A DNA stretch of 5,815 nucleotides from Gammaproteobacteria bacterium (GTDB lineage: Bacteria; Pseudomonadota; Gammaproteobacteria; UBA9214), in the NCBI GenBank assembly GCA_020027635.1, contig JAHKKL010000116.1, positions 1-5,815 on the forward strand, written 5' to 3'. Shown here piece after piece: positions 1 through 5,815 of this stretch (its first letter is position 1; every line of letters begins with the position of its first letter). Under the pieces are notes generated by a model. The model was not told the origin of the DNA and made no database searches. It worked only from the letters and a program-made list of their open reading frames with translations. Made by a program: the position numbers and the translations under genes.

Positions 1-3
1 TTT

Positions 4-38
4 CCCGTTCACCCTTCGACAAGCTCAGGGCGAACGGG
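4..38. repeat. REP-like palindromic repeat element
   Basis: The left arm CCCGTTCACCC (4-14) and the right arm GGGCGAACGGG (28-38) are inverted repeats that pair over 11 positions with a single A/C mismatch. They enclose a 13-base centre, TTCGACAAGCTCA. The core TTCGACAAGCTCAGGG (or its complement, CCCTGAGCTTGTCGAA) is a sequence I recognise from dispersed extragenic palindromes in many beta- and gammaproteobacterial genomes, of the kind mobilised by RAYT (REP-associated tyrosine) transposases. No transposase lies in this window, so this would be a non-autonomous copy. It could fold as a hairpin in RNA and may protect or end a transcript entering from the left; no T-run follows on the plus strand. 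The assignment to a repeat family is from memory of the motif, and copy number cannot be seen here. Confidence 0.75.
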
Positions 39-106
39 AGACTTGATCAGAGCTTCCTAAACTACGACGACCGTGACCGGGGACAGGTTGATGGATGAAG
101 CCGGCA

Positions 107-132
107 TTGGCGAACAGAAGTTCAGGTATACT
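107..132 (+). promoter_or_regulatory. Weak candidate promoter for the AsmA-like gene
   Basis: TATACT at 127-132 matches five of six bases of the sigma-70 -10 consensus and lies about 90 bases before the ATG at 224. The best -35-like hexamer nearby is TTGGCG (107-112), but its 14-base spacing is shorter than the usual 16-18. No extended -10 (TGn) is present. The rest of 39-223 shows no convincing gene or operator, so this is the best available candidate rather than a firm call. Confidence 0.25.
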
Positions 133-223
133 CCGAAACAACGAGTTTGTACCGGAGCCGGTTACCGGGTTCGCGGGTAAGTCAGGCGACCGGTAGAGCA
201 AAGAAAGAAACAAAGAAATCCGC

Positions 224-3200
224 ATGCGTCTTGCTGACCTGAAGCATCCCCGGTTTTATCTGCCCGCAGGACTTGCCCTCATCCTGAGTGTTGCGTCTGC
301 CGTCGTATTCCACCCCGCTTTTCAGAAAAGAATGCTGCTCGACCACGTCGGTCCGCTGGTCGACTCGCTGGAAATCGGATACGTCCATCTCACGCCCTGG
401 TCGCTGGACCTGAAGCAGGTTTCCGTGGGGTATCGGGGCGGGCAGTTCTCGATCGAGGAAGGGTCGTTCAGGTACTGCCTGTCCTCACTCCTCCTGTTGA
501 ATCTCAACATCAAGACCCTCGCGCTCAAGGATGTCAGCATCGACCTGGAGAAGTTCAGCCCGCCGGAAACCGCGGAGACGCCAGGCGCTGGCACCTTTCC
601 CGGCGTGCTGGCCTCGCTGCAGCACGGACTCGGTTACACCCTGCAGGACGTGATGATCAATGCCACGGTCCGCCTGCCCGGGCAGCGGTCACTGACCGCC
701 AGGATTTCCGGCGGCGGGATCAAACCGAAGACCAACGGCGCCATCGCTGTCGCATTACGCTTCGATACGGGGAACAAGGATGATCATATCGATGTCGAGG
801 GCCGGCTTGGTATGGATCAGCTCACGCGGGGGCGATTCGCCGTCGTGGAAACCGCGCTCGCCATCCAGGCCACGCTGGCGAAGCTGCCGGAGACGGAACG
901 CGTCAATCTGAACCTGACCGTCACACCGGCACAGGCGGCCGCCGGCCAGCAGAAGGTGCCCCCGCCCGCGGAGGCTGGCGAGGGGCCGCACTATCCACCC
1001 GAGGCGCTGCGCCTTGCGCTGCAGCTTGATGACAGCAAAGGGGAGAACCGCTCGGCCCTGGAACTCGAGGGCACCTATGACGGAAATAGCGGTGGCATCG
1101 ATGGCGGTTACCGGGTCACGGCGAATGAGCGGCTGGTGCAGCCGTATCTCAAGGATGCCGTCATACCGCCGGCCGGAGAGGTGCTGACGGGGGAGTTCGG
1201 GTTCAATAGCGCGACCCTGACCGGCGACATGACGGTCACCAGCGACCTGCTGGTGAAGGACATCCGGGCGGTCCACGCCGACAAGAGTCTCCCCGATAAG
1301 TTGCAGCTCAGGAATAATTTCCGTGTGTCGCTGCTGCCCGGAAGGCAGTTGCGGGTCGAGACGCTGGACACGGATGTTTCCGACAATGCCAACAACAAAC
1401 CCCTGGCATCGCGGCTTCCCGGCGACCTCCATATCCCCATGGACAATTTCGCCGCCTTCCTCCACCAGGAAAACACCCTGCTGGAATTCGAACTGCCCGG
1501 GGTGCCACTGGCTTGGTTCAATGTATTCCTGCCCGGTTACGAAATCACGGACGGCACTCTGAAAGCCGCCTTCGAGGTGACAACCGATGCCAGCGCCGCG
1601 ATCCACATCAAGCCGGTCAAACCGCTGGTGGTCACGGGGTTCACCGTCAAGCAACAGGATACCGCCCTCGTCGAGGGCCTCAATCTGTCGGTCCTGCCAG
1701 GCGCGACCTATGGCGGCGATACGCTCAGTGTCTCGCTGAAAAAGCTGGTGGTCGATGCCGGCAGCGGGGCACTCGCCACGGCCGATCTGGCTGCCACTAT
1801 CCCGCTGTCCGGGGGAGGTGATATCACCGCGCAAGCCGAGGCCGACCTGGATCTGCACAGGCTGCTGGACGTTCTCGCCATCAAACCGGCGGGCCGTACC
1901 ACACTGCCCCGGCATCTCAGCCTGGATTATCAGACTGCCCTGCGGCAGCAACCCGGCCTGATGCGCGTGAACAAACTCGATGCCAGCCTGTCCCTGGAGA
2001 ACAAGACCCGGCTGCTGCAACTTCACTTGCTGCAACCCCTGGTCATGGAAACGACGGAAGCAGGCCGGAAGCTTGGAAACACGGCGGGCGAGCTGGCCAC
2101 GCTTACCATCAGCGATATCGATCTGGACTGGTTTTCCGCCTTCGTGCCGGAGACCACGCTGAAAGGCAGGCTTTCCCGCGCGGATCTGACCCTGGCCGCG
2201 GACGCTCAGGGCGTGGCAACCCTAACCTCGGGCAAGCCCGTCGAAATCCGTCATGTCACAGTCACCGCCCGTGAAGGTCCGCTGCTCGATGATCTCGGCA
2301 TCAGCCTGAGGCCCGCCATCCGCATCGAACCGGCAGGCACGCACATCGAGTACCAGGATCTCGGCGTTACCAGTCACGGGGCGCGGCTGGTTTCCGGCGG
2401 CGGCCGGATCACGCTGCCGGCATCGGCGGATAAACCCCTCATGACCGACGGTCACCTCAACGTCGACCTGCAGGCGCTTTCGCGGCAACCGCTCATCGCC
2501 AGGGCCTTGCAGGCATCCCTTGATGCGCCGGTGCGGCTGGAGGCCGATTACAGCTTGGCGCGTGACGATTCAGCGATTGCTATCGATCGCCTCTCGGCCA
2601 GCCTGTTCTATAGCGCCCCGGAACCGCGGGTTTCGCTGCAGGCCGATTCGAAACTGCGGGTGCGCACCCGGCTGGGCGGAAGGCAATCGGAACTCGGCCG
2701 CACCACCGGTAAGGTCACACTGACGCTGGCGCACCTGACGCCGGAGCCGTTTGCGAAAATACTCGAGGCGAAGGGTCTCGCCTTCTCGGAGGCGACCGGC
2801 AAGGCCGTGCTCACCTCGAATGGCAAATCACTGACCGTCGATACCCTCGAACCCCTCAAGATAACGGGCATCGCCGTGAACAACACGGCCGGGGCCGTGC
2901 TGAACCCCTTCACCCTGGCGGTGGATTCGCAAACGACCCTGCAGGGCGATACCTTGCAGGCAAATCTGGGTGAACTCAGCATCGCCTTTGATCGCGATCG
3001 CGGAACGCATGCCCTCGATGCGCGCGCCGACCTGACGCTGAAAGCGGCCGGCGATGCCGTCAGGCTCGACGCCCTGAATGCCGACCTGTCGGCATCATTG
3101 CCGCCAGTCCTCGATCAGCCCGCGATCCTGCCCGGCCACACTCTCACGGCCGGCAAGCTCACGGCACGCGTGCGGCTGGATTCGGGCGGGAAACTCACCG

Positions 3201-4546
3201 CGACCACCCGGATCGAGGATTTGCAGGCCAGGAAAGCGCTGGCCCTGCGGACGCTGGCACTGGACGTCGACGGGCGACTCGCCCCCGATGGCGGCTTCAC
3301 CCTCTCGGCGCCCCTCAGGGAACAGGGCAAGTCCGGCGACAGCGATATCCAGGTGAAGGCCACCTATGCGCCCAAGGGCGGCAACAAGGTCGTGGATATG
3401 GCCATCGACAGCACGGTGTTCTATCTCAATGACATCCTGAACACCTTGAACAGCATCGCAGGAAAACAGCGGGCAGCGCCATCCAGGGAAGAAAAGCCAG
3501 CGGCCACGGACGACGCGACGGCGCCGGAGCAGGGACCGCAGACCCCGGACTCGAAGCCTGATGCGCGCGCCTTCTGGGACACGAGCGACTATGATGCGCG
3601 CGTCAAGTTCAGGCTCGACCGCCTCTTCTACACGGATTATCTCGAGTTCCGCGACATCCAGGGCCGTGCCGCCCTCCTGCCCGACAAATTGGAACTCGGC
3701 GATTTCTCGGCGCATTTCCACGAGAGCCCGATCACGCTCGACGGGCGTATGGCCTTTGCCCCCGGGGAGACGCCCTACGACCTGAAACTGCGGGCCGGTG
3801 TCGAGCAATTCGATCTGGCCAAGTTCTTCCGGGAACTCGTACCCGGATCCACGCCGCGCGCGGAAGGGCTCTTCGATGTCAGTCTCGACGCCTTTGGCGC
3901 CTCGCCCAACCTGCCCCAGTACCGCAACAAGCTCTACTTCGACATGCGCCTGCACAGCCGCGATGGCGTCTTCCGGCCGTTCAACCCGGACAGCGCACTC
4001 CTCGCCGGCAGTTCCGGCTTCGCGGGCGTGTTTGGCGAAGGAGTGTCCAACATACCCACCGGCCTTTTCGGGCTGGGCGCCGTCTCGCGGCTCGTCAACT
4101 ACATGAAGGAAATCGAGTACGACAAGATCGCCATTCACCTCGTCCGGGATGAATCACGGGACGTGCAGATCAGGGAATACCTCGTCCAGAGTCCCGAAAT
4201 CCTGATGACCGCGGCGGGCGGCATCACCTACCAGGAAGGCGTCGATATCGTCGACAGCCCCCTGTCGATGGAGGCCAGGATCGACATGCGCAAGCGCGGC
4301 GCCGCCATTCTCTACAGCCTGGGTTTGCTGCAGTCTGAGAAGGACGACTACGGCTACTGGAAGGGCCCCGTCTTCAAGGTCTGGGGCAAGATCGCGCGAT
4401 CGGAGTCGAATCTCGATGACATCATCAGCGAGGCGGGCCGTGGCGCGGTGCTGGGCGGCATTACCCGCCCGGCTTCCGGACTGTGGGGCAACCTCAAGTA
4501 CTGGTGGTTCGGCGGAGACAAGGAGCCGGTCGAGTACAACGAATAG
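224..4546 (+). CDS. Giant membrane-anchored AsmA-like protein (putative bridge-like lipid-transfer or envelope-assembly protein)
   Basis: This gene encodes 1440 residues. Residues 1-10 are short and basic, followed by one hydrophobic segment (about 11-31, FYLPAGLALILSVASAVVF) that looks like an uncleaved N-in anchor. The rest would lie in the periplasm. Residues 45-110 follow the pattern of AsmA/DUF748 N-termini: a charged helix, then 'LEIGYVHLTPWSLDLKQVSV', a strand-rich stretch and 'LALKDVSIDLEKF'. The long middle is alternating-hydrophobicity beta repeat, typical of AsmA/TamB/YhdP-like proteins, which are thought to form grooves carrying phospholipid between inner and outer membranes. A Pro/Glu/Asp/Ala-rich linker (about 1081-1112) separates this from a C-terminal AsmA-like domain (about 1115-1440) with 'DVQIREYLVQSPEILMTAAGGI', ending in an aromatic WGNLKYWWFGG tail. 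There is a single Cys (in FRYCLSS). ATG 224 is the only usable start, because an in-frame TAG lies at 194-196. The ribosome site is only a purine-rich AAAGAAA run. The gene stands alone on its strand. Superfamily assignment is fairly secure; subfamily and cargo are unknown. Confidence 0.8.
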   Translation: MRLADLKHPRFYLPAGLALILSVASAVVFHPAFQKRMLLDHVGPLVDSLEIGYVHLTPWSLDLKQVSVGYRGGQFSIEEGSFRYCLSSLLLLNLNIKTLALKDVSIDLEKFSPPETAETPGAGTFPGVLASLQHGLGYTLQDVMINATVRLPGQRSLTARISGGGIKPKTNGAIAVALRFDTGNKDDHIDVEGRLGMDQLTRGRFAVVETALAIQATLAKLPETERVNLNLTVTPAQAAAGQQKVPPPAEAGEGPHYPPEALRLALQLDDSKGENRSALELEGTYDGNSGGIDGGYRVTANERLVQPYLKDAVIPPAGEVLTGEFGFNSATLTGDMTVTSDLLVKDIRAVHADKSLPDKLQLRNNFRVSLLPGRQLRVETLDTDVSDNANNKPLASRLPGDLHIPMDNFAAFLHQENTLLEFELPGVPLAWFNVFLPGYEITDGTLKAAFEVTTDASAAIHIKPVKPLVVTGFTVKQQDTALVEGLNLSVLPGATYGGDTLSVSLKKLVVDAGSGALATADLAATIPLSGGGDITAQAEADLDLHRLLDVLAIKPAGRTTLPRHLSLDYQTALRQQPGLMRVNKLDASLSLENKTRLLQLHLLQPLVMETTEAGRKLGNTAGELATLTISDIDLDWFSAFVPETTLKGRLSRADLTLAADAQGVATLTSGKPVEIRHVTVTAREGPLLDDLGISLRPAIRIEPAGTHIEYQDLGVTSHGARLVSGGGRITLPASADKPLMTDGHLNVDLQALSRQPLIARALQASLDAPVRLEADYSLARDDSAIAIDRLSASLFYSAPEPRVSLQADSKLRVRTRLGGRQSELGRTTGKVTLTLAHLTPEPFAKILEAKGLAFSEATGKAVLTSNGKSLTVDTLEPLKITGIAVNNTAGAVLNPFTLAVDSQTTLQGDTLQANLGELSIAFDRDRGTHALDARADLTLKAAGDAVRLDALNADLSASLPPVLDQPAILPGHTLTAGKLTARVRLDSGGKLTATTRIEDLQARKALALRTLALDVDGRLAPDGGFTLSAPLREQGKSGDSDIQVKATYAPKGGNKVVDMAIDSTVFYLNDILNTLNSIAGKQRAAPSREEKPAATDDATAPEQGPQTPDSKPDARAFWDTSDYDARVKFRLDRLFYTDYLEFRDIQGRAALLPDKLELGDFSAHFHESPITLDGRMAFAPGETPYDLKLRAGVEQFDLAKFFRELVPGSTPRAEGLFDVSLDAFGASPNLPQYRNKLYFDMRLHSRDGVFRPFNPDSALLAGSSGFAGVFGEGVSNIPTGLFGLGAVSRLVNYMKEIEYDKIAIHLVRDESRDVQIREYLVQSPEILMTAAGGITYQEGVDIVDSPLSMEARIDMRKRGAAILYSLGLLQSEKDDYGYWKGPVFKVWGKIARSESNLDDIISEAGRGAVLGGITRPASGLWGNLKYWWFGGDKEPVEYNE

Positions 4547-4557
4547 CGGTGCGGAAC

Positions 4558-4581
4558 AAAAAAGGCGGCCCGAAGGCCGCC
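4558..4581 (-). terminator. Intrinsic terminator of the minus-strand small gene
   Basis: Read on the minus strand, this is a perfect 7-bp GC stem, GGCGGCC / GGCCGCC (4581-4575 with 4570-4564), closed by a stable TTCG tetraloop and followed at once by six T (4563-4558). That is the classical Rho-independent form. It starts 26 bases after the stop of the minus-strand ORF at 4808-4608. On the plus strand the same hairpin lies 17 bases after the stop of the AsmA-like gene, but there the A-run precedes the stem and no T-run follows directly (the nearest T5 is 17 bases further on). It therefore points at minus-strand transcription and would serve the plus-strand gene only weakly. Confidence 0.85.
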
Positions 4582-4607
4582 ATGATAATGCCGTGCAGTT
4601 TTTGTTG

Positions 4608-4808
4608 TTATGCCGGATCGCAGCCGGGATGTGTGTACTCCGTGAACATATCCAGGGTGGCCGGCTCCCGGTGAAATTCTTCCGGCTGGCTTCTCGCCAT
4701 GCTCACATCATGCTGCCGGCGATCCCGCACGCCGCGGGTGTAGTACGGCGGCATGCCCTGCCTGGGGGTGTTCACGCGTCGGTCTCTTCTTTTTCTGCGT
4801 TCTTTCAT
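4608..4808 (-). CDS. Small basic hypothetical protein (66 aa)
   Basis: I do not recognise a family. The 66-residue product starts with a very basic patch (MKERRKRRDRRVNTPRQG), continues with a second Arg-rich piece (TRGVRDRRQHD), and ends in an acidic, His/Cys-containing tail (EEFHREPATLDMFTEYTHPGCDPA). There is no signal peptide or membrane segment, so a cytoplasmic, possibly nucleic-acid- or protein-binding role is conceivable but unproven. Support for a real gene: a GGGA ribosome-site-like motif 8 bases before the ATG, mostly G/C third codon positions as in the neighbouring genes, a TAA stop, and a near-ideal intrinsic terminator 26 bases downstream in the same orientation. It converges on the AsmA-like gene. 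Four AGA codons in a GC-rich genome are slightly unusual. Its ATG overlaps the TGA of another open minus frame (ATGA at 4808-4805), a pattern common in operons. Alternatively it could be a leftover of a decayed operon that still keeps its terminator. Confidence 0.6.
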   Translation of the reverse strand: MKERRKRRDRRVNTPRQGMPPYYTRGVRDRRQHDVSMARSQPEEFHREPATLDMFTEYTHPGCDPA

Positions 4809-4933
4809 AGTGCCAGTCCCGTTGTTTGTTCCAACCGTGCGTGAATAGCTTCCGACAAGGGCACACGGTCGTCTATTGAACCGAAGTCGTATCGGGAAGC
4901 ATCCGGAGCGCCCTTTGCGTATCGACCAGGGCC

Positions 4934-4947
4934 GCCTGATATCAGGC
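4934..4947. repeat. 14-bp perfect palindrome
   Basis: GCCTGATATCAGGC is a perfect inverted repeat without a spacer. It extends to an imperfect 20-bp palindrome (4931-4950) with one mismatched pair. It overlaps the stop codon of the kinase remnant and lies about 125 bases upstream of the small minus-strand ORF. It could be a dimeric regulator site for that ORF, or chance; no T-run follows, so it is not a terminator. Confidence 0.35.
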
Positions 4948-5092
4948 AGCTACCACGGGAAAACTCACCCTGAATTCCGCGCCGGATGTGGGGTTGACCA
5001 CATGCACCGTCCCCTGTATCGCGAACGCCAGTCGATGCCAGCGCCAGGCTCACCGCGAGCCAGGTGATCGACACCCCGCCGGCACCCGGGCC
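4942..5092 (-). pseudogene. Remnant of a sensor histidine kinase C-terminus (HATPase_c end), frameshifted
   Basis: On the minus strand, one frame from about 5034 to the TGA at 4944-4942 reads RLAFAIQGTVHVVNP, then TSGAEFRVSFPVVAA and a stop. This is the typical closing pattern of GHKL histidine kinase ATPase domains (helix, G-T-V-V-N-P turn, G-x-x-F-R-V-S-F-P strand). That frame is closed upstream by a TGA at 5052-5050. The preceding part of the motif, GPGAGGV then SLALAS (resembling a G2 box of the GxGLGLA type), is found in a different minus frame, ending near 5035. A frameshift near 5032-5040, and probably an insertion, thus separates the two pieces. No dimerisation domain or N, G1 or F box is visible upstream, where the plus-strand CheB-type gene begins. 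The same frame stays open for 22 codons past the stop, to a TAG at 4875-4873. The domain match is by eye; the short length limits certainty. Confidence 0.5.
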
Positions 5093-5136
5093 AGCGGCAA
5101 GACGTCCTCCGGTCGATGGCGCCGGTCTGACGCGCG

Positions 5137-5169
5137 TTTGGCTGGCGTGCCCGATCGATAATTGATAAT
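5137..5169 (+). promoter_or_regulatory. Weak candidate promoter of the CheB-type gene
   Basis: The bases just before the CheB-type gene (about 5152-5190) are clearly more AT-rich than their surroundings. GATAAT (5164-5169) matches five of six -10 positions. The only -35-like sequence is TTTGGC/TTGGCT (about 5137-5143), whose spacing of 20-21 bases is longer than optimal. Expression may need an activator, or the true promoter may be of another sigma class. Confidence 0.25.
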
Positions 5170-5202
5170 GTAACCATCGAAATAAAAACGGGATTCCGAA
5201 GA

Positions 5203-5815
5203 ATGTCCGCAACTGACAAGACATCCAGGAAGCGCGAGGTGTTTCCGATCGTGGGAATCGGCGCCTCGGCCGGGGGGCTCGAGGCATGCGAGAGATTCTT
5301 TATCGCCATGCCCGCCGACAGCGGCATGGCCTTCGTGCTGGTCCAGCACCTGGATCCCACCCACCAGAGCCTGACGGCGCAGCTTTTGGCCAGGCGCACG
5401 TCGATGCCGGTGATCGAGGTCGAGGACCGGATGGCGGTGGAGGTGAATCACGTCTACATCATTCCGCCGAACAAGTCGCTGACCCTCAGTGGCAGTAGGC
5501 TGCACCTGAGCGAACCCGTGTTGCAGCGGGGCATGCGGATGCCCATCGATCACTTCTTGCGCTCGCTCGCGGAAACCCGGCACGAAAAGGCCATCGGCAT
5601 CATCCTCTCGGGCACCGGCACCGACGGCACGCTGGGGGTGAAGGCGATCAAGGGTGCGGGCGGGATCGCGCTGGCCCAGTCGCCGGAGGAGGCGCAGCAT
5701 GACGGCATGCCGCGCAGCGCGGTGGCTACCGGTCTGGTGGATTATGTCGGACCGATCGCGTCCATGCCCGACGTGCTTATCCGCTACATCGGACATACTT
5801 TCGTGAAACTGGCCG
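5203..5815 (+). CDS. CheB-type methylesterase domain protein, partial; probable CheB-CheR(-PAS-kinase) hybrid
   Basis: The first 204 residues of a gene that runs off the right edge. They form a full CheB methylesterase (glutamate methylester hydrolase/deamidase) domain, which removes methyl groups from chemoreceptor glutamates. All three catalytic residues are visible: Ser22 in GIGASAGG, His49 in VLVQHLDP, and Asp141 in LSGTGTDGTLG. Also typical are PIDHFLRSLAE (114-124) and the GGIALAQSPEEAQHDGMP segment (153-170). The domain starts almost at residue 13, so the phosphoacceptor receiver domain of classical CheB is missing. This layout, with 'VFPIVGIGASAGGLEA' near the N-terminus, is characteristic of large fusions where CheB is followed by a CheR methyltransferase and often PAS and histidine kinase domains; that continuation is inferred. 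ATG 5203 is the only standard start after the in-frame TGA at 5128-5130; GGGA lies 9 bases upstream. It is divergent from the minus-strand kinase remnant. Confidence 0.9.
   Translation, partial: MSATDKTSRKREVFPIVGIGASAGGLEACERFFIAMPADSGMAFVLVQHLDPTHQSLTAQLLARRTSMPVIEVEDRMAVEVNHVYIIPPNKSLTLSGSRLHLSEPVLQRGMRMPIDHFLRSLAETRHEKAIGIILSGTGTDGTLGVKAIKGAGGIALAQSPEEAQHDGMPRSAVATGLVDYVGPIASMPDVLIRYIGHTFVKLA

Noticed and set aside
25..225. Minus-strand open frame of 66 codons in the leader of the AsmA-like gene
   Set aside because: No ribosome site or recognisable protein pattern, it overlaps the REP-like element, and it lies over the leader of a real plus-strand gene.
755..2035. Long minus-strand open frame (426 codons) inside the AsmA-like gene
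   Set aside because: Antisense shadow of a GC-rich coding region; its translation is Gln/Arg/Gly-rich, has no domain pattern, and the plus-strand protein is continuous and convincing.
3095..4138. Long minus-strand open frame (347 codons) over the C-terminal part of the AsmA-like gene
   Set aside because: Same kind of antisense shadow; low-complexity Arg/Glu/Val composition, and no recognisable fold.
4564..4581. The hairpin as a plus-strand terminator for the AsmA-like gene
   Set aside because: In the plus direction the A-run precedes the stem and no T-run follows it directly; the arrangement is only canonical on the minus strand.
4416..4844. Plus-strand open frame of 142 codons crossing the end of the AsmA-like gene
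   Set aside because: It overlaps the real gene out of frame, runs through the hairpin and the opposite-strand small ORF, and has no ribosome site or domain pattern.
5050..5796. Minus-strand open frame of 248 codons opposite the CheB-type gene
   Set aside because: The plus strand carries an unmistakable CheB domain with its catalytic triad; the minus frame is His/Arg/Gly-rich noise.
1..5815. CRISPR array, tRNA, rRNA or insertion sequence
   Set aside because: No regularly spaced direct repeats, no cloverleaf-like or rRNA-like segments and no transposase were seen on either strand.

Overview
The window comes from a GC-rich genome and most resembles a proteobacterium, probably gamma or beta. 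Three things point there: uniformly GC-rich codon use, an AsmA-type envelope protein, and at the left edge a REP-like palindrome containing a core (TTCGACAAGCTCAGGG) seen in many beta- and gammaproteobacterial genomes. The taxonomic placement is inference.

Layout. Positions 1-223 are non-coding and hold the REP-like inverted repeat plus a weak candidate promoter. Positions 224-4546 (+) are one very large gene for a 1440-residue, N-terminally membrane-anchored, beta-rich protein of the AsmA-like / bridge-like lipid-transfer type. Positions 4547-5202 separate it from the next plus-strand gene but are not empty. Reading on the minus strand there is (a) a frameshifted remnant of the C-terminal ATPase end of a sensor histidine kinase (about 5092-4942), (b) a 14-bp palindrome at its stop codon, (c) a small ORF for a 66-residue basic protein (4808-4608), and (d) a near-textbook intrinsic terminator (4581-4558) 26 nt after that ORF. 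From 5203 (+) to the right edge is the start of a CheB-type methylesterase domain with all three catalytic residues, running out of the window. It is most likely the front of a CheB-CheR-PAS-kinase hybrid sensor protein.

How the parts relate. The AsmA-like gene appears to be monocistronic and converges on the minus-strand small gene. The minus-strand cluster (kinase remnant, then small ORF, then terminator) looks like the surviving 3' end of an older signalling operon whose upstream part is missing where the CheB-type gene now begins. The CheB-type gene diverges from that cluster. No complete, clearly novel multi-gene system is visible. The most informative unexplained features are the small terminated minus-strand gene, the kinase remnant and the large AsmA-like protein.
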